A stretch of DNA of 34,963 nucleotides from Bacteroidota bacterium (GTDB lineage Bacteria; Bacteroidota; Bacteroidia; Bacteroidales; Paludibacteraceae), in NCBI GenBank assembly GCA_022708505.1, contig JAKIYP010000019.1:1-34963 (forward strand). Reading direction: 5' to 3'. The position numbers and the translations under genes are program-made. The notes beneath the pieces are model-generated. The model saw only the letters and a list, made by a program, of their open reading frames with translations, had not been told where the DNA came from and made no database searches. Positions 7,973-15,946 of the stretch are shown one piece after another (position 1 is the stretch's first letter; each line of letters opens with the position of its first letter).

Positions 7973-7980
7973 ACTCACGA
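7973..7980 (-). promoter_or_regulatory. Anti-terminator strand on the trp leader stop codon
   Basis: The RNA segment UCGUGAGU from 7973-7980 contains the leader UGA stop (7975-7977). It is perfectly complementary to ACUCACGA from 7914-7921 in the terminator loop and stem. A ribosome stalled on the Trp codons (7999-8007) would leave it exposed. A ribosome terminating at the UGA would cover it. The pairing is read from the sequence; the switching behaviour is inferred. Confidence 0.65.
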
Positions 7981-8040
7981 ACCGAAATTCTGCAAGCGCC
8001 ACCACCAAGCTGTATTTATTAAATTCTGTTTCATTTTCAT
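7975..8040 (-). CDS. trpL: Tryptophan operon leader peptide (21 residues, three consecutive Trp)
   Basis: The frame reads MKMKQNLINTAWWWRLQNFGS and stops with TGA. Three consecutive TGG codons occupy 7999-8007. Tryptophan is the rarest common residue, so WWW in a 21-codon frame placed between a good promoter and a terminator ahead of trpB is strong evidence for a ribosome-stalling attenuator peptide. The start follows the predicted transcription start by only about 7-10 nt. A second in-frame ATG two codons in would give 19 residues. There is no Shine-Dalgarno, as usual in this phylum. The peptide has no expected function after synthesis; translation itself is the sensor of charged tRNA-Trp. 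Confidence 0.88.
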   Translation of the reverse strand: MKMKQNLINTAWWWRLQNFGS

Positions 8041-8053
8041 ATTAATTTGACGA

Positions 8054-8085
8054 CAAAGATATGAATGTAATTTTATATATGCAAA
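8054..8085 (-). promoter_or_regulatory. trp operon promoter
   Basis: On the minus strand a TTTG -33 box (8082-8085) and a TATCTTTG -7 box (8054-8061) are separated by exactly 20 nt. This matches the Bacteroidota primary-sigma consensus TTTG-N19/21-TAnnTTTG. Transcription should start near 8047-8050, just ahead of the leader peptide. The promoter lies in the gap immediately after infB. No terminator is seen after infB, so some read-through from the rimP-nusA-infB transcript is possible. Confidence 0.85.
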
Positions 8086-8103
8086 TCTAATTACAATTTT
8101 TTA

Positions 8104-11055
8104 TCACAAAGTCTTTTTAACTTCGGTTTCTTCAAAACTTTCAATCATGTCACCAACGCGGATGTCGTTGTAATTTTTGATATTCAAACCACATTCGTAA
8201 TTGGTTCCGACTTCTTTCACATCTTCTTTGAAACGTTTCAGGGATTCCAGTTCGCCGGTATAAATTACAATGCCGTCGCGGATAATGTGCACTTTGTTCG
8301 TTCTCTTAATTTTACCTTCGCGAACGAGACAACCTGCAACCGTACCAACCTTTGTAATCTTGAATACTTCACGAACCTCAACTGTGGCTGTAACCTCTTC
8401 CTTGATTTCAGGAGAAAGCATACCTTCCATTGCCGATTTAATTTCTTCAATTGCATCGTAGATGATAGAATACAAGCGCACGTCGATTTCCTCTTTTTCA
8501 GCCATCTTACGGGCAGAAGCTGTCGGACGAACCTGGAAGCCGCAAATAATTGCATTGGATGCAGCTGCCAGCAAAATATCAGAATCTGAAATCGCCCCAA
8601 CAGCCTTATGAATGACATTTATCTGAATATTTTCTGTTGAAAGTTTGAGTAAGGAGTCTGCAAGCGCTTCCACAGAACCATCCACATCCCCTTTTACAAT
8701 GATATTCAGCTCTTTGAAATCTCCTAAAGCGATACGACGACCCAATTCGTCCAGGGTAAAGTGTTTCTTGGTGCGCAAACTTTGCTCACGTTGCAGCTGT
8801 TCACGTTTATTGGCAATTTCACGTGCTTCCTGTTCGGTTGCCATCACATTGAAATTGTCGCCGGCCTGTGGGGCCCCATTCAAACCAAGAATCAACACCG
8901 GTTCAGCAGGTTTTGCCTCCTGAATACGTTGATTTCTTTCATTAAACATGGCTTTCACCCTGCCGTGATAAATTCCGGCCAACACCACATCTCCCATTTT
9001 CAGGGTACCATTTTCAACCAATATGGTTGAAATATAACCCCGACCTTTATCAAGCGATGATTCAATCACTGAACCTACAGCTCTTTTATTCGGATTGGCT
9101 TTCAGTTCAAGCATTTCAGCTTCAAGCAATACTTTTTCAAGCAGTTCTGCTATACCCATACCCTGTTTGGCTGATATATCCTGCGATTGGTATTTACCCC
9201 CCCAGTCTTCAACCAAATAATTCATGTTAGCAAGCGTTTCCTTGATTTTTTCAGGATTTGCTCCCGGCTTATCAACCTTGTTGATGGCAAAAATCATCGG
9301 TACTCCCGCAGCAGATGCGTGGTTGATCGCTTCAATCGTCTGGGGCATCACATTATCGTCAGCAGCCACGATGATAATCGCGATATCTGTCACTTTTGCA
9401 CCACGGGCACGCATGGCAGTAAATGCTTCGTGACCTGGAGTATCAAGGAAAGTAATACGCTGACCATTATCTAATTTCACATTATAGGCACCGATATGCT
9501 GGGTAATACCACCGGCTTCACCCGCAATCACATTGGTTTTGCGTATATAGTCAAGCAAAGAAGTCTTACCATGGTCAACGTGACCCATCACCGTTACAAT
9601 CGGGGCACGCGGCTGCAGATCAGCTTCATCATCCGGTTCGCTTTCACCAATAGCTTCTACCACATCCGCACTCACAAACTCGGTTGTAAATCCGAACTCA
9701 TCAGCAACAATATTAATTGTTTCTGCATCGAGACGCTGGTTGATCGAAACCATCATACCAATACTCATACAAGTGGCTATTACCTGATTGACAGAAACAT
9801 CCATCATTACAGCCAATTCACTTACCGTCACAAACTCAGTGAGTTTCAACACCTTTTCCTGTTCGCGTTCCTGCATTTCCAACTCACTCTGGCGAGCAGA
9901 AAAGCTATCACGTTTTTCTCTGCGGTACTTAGCGCCCTTACCTTTTTTGTTGGTACCGGCCATCCTTGCTAAAGTCTCTTTGATCTGACGTTGTACTTCT
10001 TCCTCATCAACAACTGTTTTCAAAGGTTTCTTAAACTTATCTTTAGCCAGTTTAGCCTGCATGCCGCCAGCCTGAGCCGGCTTTTTAGAATGGTCAACCG
10101 GGAAATGTTCGATATCCACTTTTTGATTTGAGAAACGTTCCCGTTTCTTTTTCTTTTTGATATCTTCTTCTGTTTCTACATGATTCTTTTTCTTTTCATC
10201 AATCGCATTTTTGGCTTTTTCCTCCCTTTCCTTTTTCTTTTGTTCTTTTGTTTTGGGTTTGGGACGGGTAGTTTGATTCAGTGCATCCAGGTCAATACGA
10301 CCCAACACAACCGGTTTAATTTCAACCACAGGTCTGGCAATGGAGAACACTTCATCTTCATCATCTTTTTCTGATTCGACTTCAGGCTCTTGCTCTTTTT
10401 CTACAACCACTTGTTTTTCTTCTTCCTGCGAATCAACTTCTTTAGAAACAACTGGTTCGATTTGAGGAGTAATTTCAGGTTGCTCCGAAACTTCCACTTC
10501 CTGATTGATTTCCGGTATAACTTCTACTGAGTGTTCTTCAGCAACTGCTTTCTGAACAATTTCAACTGGTTCTTGAACCAGCTCATTAACAACAGGAATC
10601 TCAACTTCTTCTTTTTCAACCACTTTAAGTTCCTCAACAGGTTCTGTTGTTTTTACCGGTTTTTGCACAACCGGTTCGGGTTTTATCGGTTCAGGCTTTT
10701 TGTTGATAGCATCCAAATCAATTTTACCAACCTGTTTGATTGAAGGCAACTGATCAACCGGCACCTCAACGGGGATGATATTTTCTGCTTTCTCTGCTGT
10801 TTTCTTAGCGCCATAACCTTCCAACGCAACGGTTGATGCCTTTTCTTTCTGGTGGCGCTCCTGACTGATGCGTTCCGACTCCATTTTCAGAGCCATGTCT
10901 TTATTGAACTCTTTTACCAATAACAAGTGAAGTTCATCCGACAATTTCAGGTTGGGATCAACGGCAATCTTGTTTCCTTTTTTGGCTAAAAAGTCAACTG
11001 CTGTGGTTATACCGATATTTAATTCTTTACAAGCTTTACTTAATCTGATGGGCAT
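8104..11055 (-). CDS. infB: Translation initiation factor IF-2
   Basis: IF-2 is the GTPase that brings fMet-tRNA to the 30S subunit and promotes subunit joining. The 983-residue protein starts with a short IF2-N helical domain ([15 protein letters not shown]). A long charged, low-complexity linker rich in E, K, V and P follows (about 90-400), then a second IF2-N domain (about 405-455). The G domain has GHVDHGKT (491-498), GGIT (515-518), DTPGH (538-542) and NKVD (592-595). The beta-barrel and fMet-tRNA-binding domains complete it. The linker holds two copies of a short motif, [10 protein letters not shown] (109-118) and [10 protein letters not shown] (251-260). It is the last gene of rimP-nusA-infB, a conserved order. 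Confidence 0.98.
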   Translation of the reverse strand: MPIRLSKACKELNIGITTAVDFLAKKGNKIAVDPNLKLSDELHLLLVKEFNKDMALKMESERISQERHQKEKASTVALEGYGAKKTAEKAENIIPVEVPVDQLPSIKQVGKIDLDAINKKPEPIKPEPVVQKPVKTTEPVEELKVVEKEEVEIPVVNELVQEPVEIVQKAVAEEHSVEVIPEINQEVEVSEQPEITPQIEPVVSKEVDSQEEEKQVVVEKEQEPEVESEKDDEDEVFSIARPVVEIKPVVLGRIDLDALNQTTRPKPKTKEQKKKEREEKAKNAIDEKKKNHVETEEDIKKKKKRERFSNQKVDIEHFPVDHSKKPAQAGGMQAKLAKDKFKKPLKTVVDEEEVQRQIKETLARMAGTNKKGKGAKYRREKRDSFSARQSELEMQEREQEKVLKLTEFVTVSELAVMMDVSVNQVIATCMSIGMMVSINQRLDAETINIVADEFGFTTEFVSADVVEAIGESEPDDEADLQPRAPIVTVMGHVDHGKTSLLDYIRKTNVIAGEAGGITQHIGAYNVKLDNGQRITFLDTPGHEAFTAMRARGAKVTDIAIIIVAADDNVMPQTIEAINHASAAGVPMIFAINKVDKPGANPEKIKETLANMNYLVEDWGGKYQSQDISAKQGMGIAELLEKVLLEAEMLELKANPNKRAVGSVIESSLDKGRGYISTILVENGTLKMGDVVLAGIYHGRVKAMFNERNQRIQEAKPAEPVLILGLNGAPQAGDNFNVMATEQEAREIANKREQLQREQSLRTKKHFTLDELGRRIALGDFKELNIIVKGDVDGSVEALADSLLKLSTENIQINVIHKAVGAISDSDILLAAASNAIICGFQVRPTASARKMAEKEEIDVRLYSIIYDAIEEIKSAMEGMLSPEIKEEVTATVEVREVFKITKVGTVAGCLVREGKIKRTNKVHIIRDGIVIYTGELESLKRFKEDVKEVGTNYECGLNIKNYNDIRVGDMIESFEETEVKKTL

Positions 11056-11137
11056 GTTATAATCTATAATTTTTTAAGTAAGTTATACGAAATGGAAACA
11101 GAAAGCGATACGCAAAATATCATTTTTTACGAAATGC

Positions 11138-12403
11138 CTACATTTCTGTTTCTTCTTCAAATTCAGCGCGTAAAATAGCAAGCACTTCATCTATAGTTTC
11201 TTCCTCAAGGTCTGTCCTTCTGATCAAATCCTGACGTGGAACAGCAAGCACACTCTTAGCTGTATCATAACCGACATTCTTGAAGGCATCAATTACCCAC
11301 TGTTCTATTTCATCATTGAATTCATCTAAGTAGATATCTTCGGTTTCTTCTTCATCATCCAACTCACGATAAACATCCAGGGTATAACCTGTCAGCATAC
11401 TGGCCAGCTTAATATTCAACCCTCCTTTACCAATTGCCTGCGAAACTTCTTCCGGCTTCATGTAGATTTCGGCTTTTTTATCCGCTTCGCTTAAACGGAT
11501 TGAAGAAATCTTGGCCGGACTCAATGAACGCTGGATAAAAAGACTGATGTTGTTGGTGAAATTAATTACGTCGATATTTTCATTCCGCAATTCACGTACA
11601 ATACCATGGATACGGGAACCCTTAACCCCCACACAGGCGCCAACCGGATCAATGCGGTCATCATAGGACTCAACAGCCACTTTGGCTCTTTCACCAGGCA
11701 TACGGGCAATTTTCTTGATGGTTATCAATCCTTCGTTGATCTCGGGAACTTCGAGTTCAAACAATCTTTCCAGGAAAACCGGGGATACCCTCGAAAGAAT
11801 AATTTTAGGATTGTTGTTTTTATTTTCCACCATGGCTACGACTGCACGAACTGTATCACCCTTGCGATAAAAATCTGATGGAATCTGCTCTGACTTTGGC
11901 AAATACAATTCATTACCCTCATCATCAATCAGCAACATTTCCTTCTTCCATATCTGATATAATTCAGCGCTGACAATCTGCCCCACTTTTTCACTGTATT
12001 TGGCAAATACATTTTCTTTCTGAAGCTCCAGTATCTTGGACGATAAGGTTTGTCTGAGATTCAAAATCGCCCTGCGACCAAAACTCATGAAGTCAACCGT
12101 ATCGGTCACTTCTTCACCTACCTCATAATCTTCATCAATTTTTTTCGCATCAGAAAGTTTGATTTCCAGGTTGTCATCTTCAAATTCATCATCCTCAACC
12201 ACTGTACGGTTGCGATAAATTTCGAAGTCACCCTTATCCGGATTGATAATCACGTCGTAATTATCGTCACTTCCGAACATTTTCGCGATTACACTTCTGA
12301 AAGACTCTTCCATAACGGAAATCAGCGTGGTTCTGTCGATACTTTTCAACTCCTTGAATTCCGAAAAGGTATCGATCAAGTTAATCGTTTCTTTTTTGCT
12401 CAT
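11138..12403 (-). CDS. nusA: Transcription elongation/termination factor NusA
   Basis: NusA binds RNA polymerase and nascent RNA, and modulates pausing, termination and antitermination. The 421-residue protein has an N-terminal polymerase-binding domain (1-125) and an S1 domain (about 140-205). KH1 contains GVKGSR (259-264) and KH2 contains IGKGGLN (324-330). An acidic helical C-terminus (about 355-421) follows. It lacks the two long acidic repeats of the enteric protein, as is usual outside Proteobacteria. It starts 3 bp after rimP, so the two are probably coupled. NusA often autoregulates its operon, and a candidate leader hairpin lies upstream of rimP. Confidence 0.97.
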   Translation of the reverse strand: MSKKETINLIDTFSEFKELKSIDRTTLISVMEESFRSVIAKMFGSDDNYDVIINPDKGDFEIYRNRTVVEDDEFEDDNLEIKLSDAKKIDEDYEVGEEVTDTVDFMSFGRRAILNLRQTLSSKILELQKENVFAKYSEKVGQIVSAELYQIWKKEMLLIDDEGNELYLPKSEQIPSDFYRKGDTVRAVVAMVENKNNNPKIILSRVSPVFLERLFELEVPEINEGLITIKKIARMPGERAKVAVESYDDRIDPVGACVGVKGSRIHGIVRELRNENIDVINFTNNISLFIQRSLSPAKISSIRLSEADKKAEIYMKPEEVSQAIGKGGLNIKLASMLTGYTLDVYRELDDEEETEDIYLDEFNDEIEQWVIDAFKNVGYDTAKSVLAVPRQDLIRRTDLEEETIDEVLAILRAEFEEETEM

Positions 12404-12406
12404 GGC

Positions 12407-12874
12407 TTATTTGAATCTAATGATCAGTTTTGTTGTTTTTATATTTTTGAATGATAATGTAATTTCTTCCTGAATGGTTTTTTTACGTTTTGCACCTTCC
12501 TCCTTAATTGCTTTTTCAACTGTCAATACAACAGCATCAGTCGACACAGAACTCAATACTCCTGCCAGCTTCTTTCCCTCTGTAGTCAGCACCTCTACTT
12601 CTTTTCCGATATTTTTCTCGTATTGCTTTAATACTTTAAAAGGCGAACTTAAACCGGCAGAGCTGACTTCAAGTTCAAAGTCCTCTACCTCACGATCCAG
12701 TTTTGATTCCAAAAAACGGTTCAACGCCACGCAATCGTCCAACGAAACGCCATTGAAAGAATCAATTTCCACCTGAATCCGGTTATCCTGATTCACTTTT
12801 AAATCTACGAGATAGTGCTCACTCTCCCGAAGATAGGACTCAACTATCTGACTAACAATACTTTTATCTAACAT
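12407..12874 (-). CDS. rimP: Ribosome maturation factor RimP
   Basis: RimP assists 30S subunit maturation. The start at 12874 gives MLDKSIVSQIVESYL and a 155-residue product, normal for the family. The longer frame from 12919 runs back through the leader hairpin and was rejected. The N-terminal alpha-beta domain includes the pattern LDDCVALNRFLESKLD and DFELEVSSAGLSSPFK, which matches the conserved LEVSSPGLDRPL region. A C-terminal SH3-like domain follows. It is the first gene of rimP-nusA-infB and has a well-matched promoter 60-90 bp upstream. Confidence 0.95.
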   Translation of the reverse strand: MLDKSIVSQIVESYLRESEHYLVDLKVNQDNRIQVEIDSFNGVSLDDCVALNRFLESKLDREVEDFELEVSSAGLSSPFKVLKQYEKNIGKEVEVLTTEGKKLAGVLSSVSTDAVVLTVEKAIKEEGAKRKKTIQEEITLSFKNIKTTKLIIRFK

Positions 12875-12897
12875 CTTTTGACTTATTTCAACAATAA

Positions 12898-12915
12898 AGG
12901 GGACTGCCGTCCCCT
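12898..12915 (-). promoter_or_regulatory. Leader hairpin ahead of rimP-nusA-infB
   Basis: A 7-bp stem (AGGGGAC with GTCCCCT) and the 4-nt loop GGCA lie in the predicted 5' leader, about 23 nt before the rimP ATG. TTTATTGTT follows on the sense strand. It could be a weak attenuating terminator or a translation control hairpin. The U-run is short, so termination is uncertain. Confidence 0.45.
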
Positions 12916-12936
12916 CCACATTTCAAATATCGCATG

Positions 12937-12967
12937 CAAAGATAGTCTTTTTTTCTTAAATAACAAA
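12937..12967 (-). promoter_or_regulatory. Promoter of rimP-nusA-infB
   Basis: TTTG (12964-12967), a 19-nt spacer and TATCTTTG (12937-12944) on the minus strand match the Bacteroidota primary promoter. The upstream box lies 9 bp after the rfbB stop codon, so the operon has its own promoter although rfbB reads towards it. The predicted start near 12930 leaves a leader of about 55 nt that contains the hairpin. Confidence 0.8.
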
Positions 12968-12976
12968 TTTTCATTA

Positions 12977-14029
12977 TTATCTTTCTACATATTGTTGCTG
13001 ATAATAAGACTGATATTGCCCGCTTGTAACATTATCCATCCACTCCTGATTAGCCAGATACCAGTCGACTGTTTTTTCCAGTCCTTCTTCAAACTGAAGT
13101 GAAGGTTTCCATCCCAGTTCACGTTGCAATTTAGATGAATCAATGGCATATCGCAAATCGTGACCGGCACGGTCTTTTACAAAAGTAATGAGTTTAGCCG
13201 ACTCTCCCGCCTCGCGCCCCAGCTTCCGGTCCATGATTTCACAAAGTTTTCTGATCAGGTCTATGTTCGTCCATTCGTTATTTCCACCGATATTATAAGT
13301 CTCACCAACTACACCGTCATGGAAAATCACATCAATAGCCCGGGCATGATCATTCACCCACAACCAGTCACGCACATTTTCTCCTTTTCCGTAAATGGGA
13401 ATCGGTCTGTTATTTTTTATATTATTGATTGACAACGGAATCAGCTTCTCAGGAAAATGATTAGCTCCGTAATTATTGGAGCAATTGGAAATCACAACCG
13501 GCAAACCATAAGTATGATGGTATGCCCGGACAAAATGGTCGGAAGAGGCTTTCGCAGCAGAATAAGGACTTCTCGGATCATAAGCTGTCTCTTCCGTAAA
13601 AAAACCCGTATCACCTAACGAGCCATACACTTCATCAGTAGAAATGTGGTAAAAACGCTTTCCCTCCATGTTGCCTTTCCAGCTTTCTTTAGCTGCATTC
13701 AACAAATTAGCAGTACCAAAGACATTCGTTCTGATAAAAGCAAACGGATCGGTAATAGACCTGTCGACATGCGACTCGGCAGCCAGGTGAATCACGCCGT
13801 CAAACTGATACTTAGCAAACAGTTCCGGAATAAAACTTTCATCCGTAATATCTCCTTTGACAAAAGTATAATTGGACAATCCATCAATATCTTTCAGGTT
13901 TTCCAGATTACCTGCATAAGTCAACGCATCCAGATTTACCACCTGATATTCAGGATATTTAGTCACAAACAAACGAACAACGTGCGAGCCTATAAATCCG
14001 GCCCCACCGGTAATTAATAATGTTTTCAA
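12977..14029 (-). CDS. rfbB: dTDP-glucose 4,6-dehydratase
   Basis: RfbB is an NAD-dependent extended short-chain dehydrogenase. It oxidises C4 and dehydrates C5-C6 of dTDP-glucose to dTDP-4-keto-6-deoxyglucose, the entry to dTDP-rhamnose and related sugars. The 350-residue protein has the Rossmann motif TGGAGFIGSH (7-16). The catalytic STDEVYG places Asp132 and Glu133 next to Thr131, and the YSAAK pair is Tyr156 and Lys160. NNYGANHFPEKLIP is diagnostic for the dTDP-glucose branch. The start codon is TTG (14027-14029), placed directly before the conserved KTLLITGGAGF. No other rfb gene is in the window, so the pathway partners are elsewhere. Confidence 0.95.
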   Translation of the reverse strand: MKTLLITGGAGFIGSHVVRLFVTKYPEYQVVNLDALTYAGNLENLKDIDGLSNYTFVKGDITDESFIPELFAKYQFDGVIHLAAESHVDRSITDPFAFIRTNVFGTANLLNAAKESWKGNMEGKRFYHISTDEVYGSLGDTGFFTEETAYDPRSPYSAAKASSDHFVRAYHHTYGLPVVISNCSNNYGANHFPEKLIPLSINNIKNNRPIPIYGKGENVRDWLWVNDHARAIDVIFHDGVVGETYNIGGNNEWTNIDLIRKLCEIMDRKLGREAGESAKLITFVKDRAGHDLRYAIDSSKLQRELGWKPSLQFEEGLEKTVDWYLANQEWMDNVTSGQYQSYYQQQYVER

Positions 14030-14063
14030 TGTTGTCTATATTTTAAAATTTGGTTAGCGCTTG

Positions 14064-14071
14064 CAAAAATA
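14064..14071 (-). promoter_or_regulatory. Candidate -7 box for rfbB
   Basis: TATTTTTG on the minus strand matches TAnnTTTG. The region 19-20 nt upstream has only T-rich sequence in place of TTTG. It would give an rfbB leader of about 28 nt. It is weaker than the trp, rimP and tRNA promoters. Confidence 0.45.
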
Positions 14072-14143
14072 CACAGAAATTCCAGGTTTAAAAAATTATT
14101 GGATTTTTTTCAACAAAAAGTAGCTTTTCCAGAATCTTTATTT

Positions 14144-14151
14144 TATTTTTG
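14144..14151 (+). promoter_or_regulatory. Candidate -7 box for the HU-like/SPOR gene
   Basis: TATTTTTG matches TAnnTTTG and sits only 4 bp before the GTG start at 14156. No TTTG is found 19-21 nt upstream. If it is used, the mRNA would be leaderless or nearly so. Confidence 0.35.
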
Positions 14152-14155
14152 TGTC

Positions 14156-15073
14156 GTGGAAACAATTTTCAGGAACATAGAAAAACTGTTAGCGACTAAT
14201 GATCACGCAGTTGTTCCGGGTTTGGGTGGATTTGTTGTACAGCAGCAACCGGCCCGGATCTCGGGTAAATACATCGTTGCACCCAGGGCAACCATCAGCT
14301 TCAATCCACTGATCAGTCAAAACGACGGCATGCTGGCCATAGAAATTTCCCGGCAAAAAGGAATCAGCTATCGTGAAGCGACGGCCATCGTTGAAAAAGA
14401 AACCAGGGAATTTCTAACGAAACTGAAAGCTGTTCGTAAAATGGCGTATGGACGTTTGGGAACTTTTTTCTTAGAAAATGACTCGCACCTGATTTTCACT
14501 CCGGCAACCGATTTGTCATTCTTACCTGCTAATGTTGGATTACAGGATTTATTGTTACCAACAATAAATCAGACATCAAAAGACATTGTATTTACCATTT
14601 CGGCAAGGAAGATGATGAAATATGCCGCCATTTTCATCACTTTTATAGCACTGCTTTTTTCACCGCGTCTCAACGAATCCACGAATATCACGAGAGCAGA
14701 TTTCAGTCAGCTAAACCGGGTTGAACTACCCGAGATTACAGTTTCACCCATGATTGAAACAACAATACAGGAGATTCAACCTCAGGAACCGGCAAAAGAG
14801 TCGGCAAAAGAGTCGACTGAAGACATTTTGCTTCAAGACAAAAACAACTATAAAGTAATTGTTGCTGCCTTCGACTTGCCGGAAAAAGCCATGCTTTTAC
14901 GCGACAAACTCAAGAAGGAAGATTATCCCGAATCTGAAATCATCGTAACCAGCAACAACACCCGGGTTGCTATCCGCTCGTTCAGCAACATCATTTCCGC
15001 AGTGAACTACATGGAAGAGGTTCGCAATGAAGACCCGCGGTTTGCCGACGCGTGGGTGATGAAGAGTGAATAG
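14156..15073 (+). CDS. HU-like (CCDC81-type) and SPOR domain membrane protein
   Basis: The N-terminal 120 or so residues (METIFRNIEKLLATNDHAVVPGLGGFV, given here in part) resemble the HU-CCDC81 domains of Bacteroidota proteins, which are related to HU-type DNA-binding folds. A single hydrophobic span (KYAAIFITFIALLFS) follows. A linker comes next, with the repeat AKESAKEST. The C-terminal SPOR-like domain starts near NYKVIVAAFDLPEKA. SPOR domains bind glycan strands lacking stem peptides at division sites, so the protein probably spans the inner membrane with the SPOR domain in the periplasm. The GTG start at 14156 is chosen because the longer frame from a TTG at 14099 adds a segment that overlaps the promoter region. 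The stop abuts a heptamer repeat array. Confidence 0.75.
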   Translation: METIFRNIEKLLATNDHAVVPGLGGFVVQQQPARISGKYIVAPRATISFNPLISQNDGMLAIEISRQKGISYREATAIVEKETREFLTKLKAVRKMAYGRLGTFFLENDSHLIFTPATDLSFLPANVGLQDLLLPTINQTSKDIVFTISARKMMKYAAIFITFIALLFSPRLNESTNITRADFSQLNRVELPEITVSPMIETTIQEIQPQEPAKESAKESTEDILLQDKNNYKVIVAAFDLPEKAMLLRDKLKKEDYPESEIIVTSNNTRVAIRSFSNIISAVNYMEEVRNEDPRFADAWVMKSE

Positions 15074-15115
15074 TGGTCAATGGTTAGTGGTTAGTGGTTA
15101 GTGGTTAGTGGTTAG
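15074..15115. repeat. Heptanucleotide repeat array TGGTTAG
   Basis: One TGGTCAA unit is followed by five perfect TGGTTAG units, starting directly after the TAG stop of the HU-like/SPOR gene. Because 7 is not a multiple of 3 and the unit contains TAG (TAA on the other strand), three units give stops in all six frames. The same units occur at the trpC stop. The rest of this 169-bp gap (15116-15242) is AT-rich and holds the rpsP promoter. Confidence 0.85.
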
Positions 15116-15182
15116 TAAGTTTAGGGATTTATTGAAATCTTTCTTTTTTAATTCTAAATTTTTAATTCTAAATTCTTTTTCC

Positions 15183-15190
15183 TATCTTTG
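15183..15190 (+). promoter_or_regulatory. rpsP -7 box
   Basis: TATCTTTG is a perfect TAnnTTTG match, with TTTT (15160-15163) in place of TTTG at a 19-nt spacing. The predicted start near 15197 gives a leader of about 45 nt. It contains a small GCTTTT/AAAAGC hairpin. Confidence 0.6.
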
Positions 15191-15242
15191 CAGCCGCTTT
15201 TCGAGAAAAAGCAACAGGTATAATCATTTAATAAAGACAAAA

Positions 15243-15806
15243 ATGCCAGTAAAAATCAGATTACAACGTCATGGTCGCAAAGGATATGCTTATTATCATA
15301 TCGTAATTGCCGACAGTCGTGCGCCACGTGATGGCAAATTCATTGAACGAATCGGTTCATACAACCCGAACACCGATCCTGCTACAGTAAACCTGAAGTT
15401 CGACAGAGCTTTGTATTGGATGCAGGTAGGCGCTCAACCTACGGACACAACCCGTAATATCCTTTCTGCTGAAGGGGTACTCATGAAAAAACACTTGTTG
15501 GAAGGTGTAAAAAAAGGTGCTTTCGATGAAGCAGAAGCCGAAAAACGTTTTGCTGCATGGCAAACAAGCAAAGAAAGCAAAGTAAACAAAACAAAAGAAC
15601 AAATTGCTGCTGAGAAAGCTGCAGCTGCTAAAGCCCGTCTTGCCGCTGAGGTAGAGGTAAACAAAGCTAAAGCCGCTGAACTTGCCAAGAAATTAGCTGA
15701 TGCGAAGGCTGCTGAAGCTGAAGCACAAGTAGAAGCTGCACAGGCTGAGGCTCCGGCTGAAGTTGAAGCTCCGATAGAAGAAAAAGAAGCTCCGGCTGCA
15801 GAATAA
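15243..15806 (+). CDS. rpsP: 30S ribosomal protein bS16
   Basis: The bS16 protein is an early-assembly protein of the 30S subunit. The start [20 protein letters not shown] is canonical; an upstream in-frame extension from 15108 covers repeats and the promoter and is rejected. The conserved part ends near residue 85. The remaining 100 residues are rich in Ala, Lys and Glu and are predicted to be helical or disordered, ending in [19 protein letters not shown]. Long charged tails of this kind are usual in Bacteroidota S16, giving 187 residues against about 82 in E. coli. A strong terminator follows, so the gene is monocistronic. Confidence 0.97.
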   Translation: MPVKIRLQRHGRKGYAYYHIVIADSRAPRDGKFIERIGSYNPNTDPATVNLKFDRALYWMQVGAQPTDTTRNILSAEGVLMKKHLLEGVKKGAFDEAEAEKRFAAWQTSKESKVNKTKEQIAAEKAAAAKARLAAEVEVNKAKAAELAKKLADAKAAEAEAQVEAAQAEAPAEVEAPIEEKEAPAAE

Positions 15807-15824
15807 ATTTCAATTATAATTATC

Positions 15825-15869
15825 AAAACAGGTCAATTTCCGGACTTAAGCTGGAAGTTGGCCTGTTTT
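15825..15869 (+). terminator. rpsP terminator
   Basis: The arms 15825-15841 and 15853-15869 form a 17-bp stem with two G-U pairs and an 11-nt loop. They begin AAAACAGG and end CCTGTTTT, and GTTTTATC follows. The distal end of the 3' arm also supplies the TTTG box of the next promoter. Confidence 0.85.
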
Positions 15870-15897
15870 GTTTTATCAAAACTATCCTGTAAATTTG
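15867..15897 (+). promoter_or_regulatory. Promoter of the MgtC/DUF4010-like gene
   Basis: TTTG (15867-15870), a 19-nt spacer and TAAATTTG (15890-15897) fit the Bacteroidota consensus. The TTTG box is shared with the end of the rpsP terminator stem. The predicted start is near 15904, about 43 nt before the ATG. Confidence 0.75.
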
Positions 15898-15946
15898 CCG
15901 GAAATAATTTCGATGAAGTTAATTCAAAATCTTATTTCTCATCATC

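Noticed and set aside
9496-9972. Plus-strand frame of 158 codons inside infB
   Set aside because: It is antisense to the IF-2 G domain and linker, has no promoter, and resembles no family; it is a shadow of infB.
15108-15242. N-terminal extension of rpsP
   Set aside because: It would cover the heptamer array, the rpsP promoter and its leader; the S16 family starts MPVKIRLQR at 15243.
15434-15826. Minus-strand Ala/Ser-rich frame opposite rpsP
   Set aside because: It is the reverse reading of the low-complexity Ala/Glu/Lys tail of S16 and crosses the terminator region.
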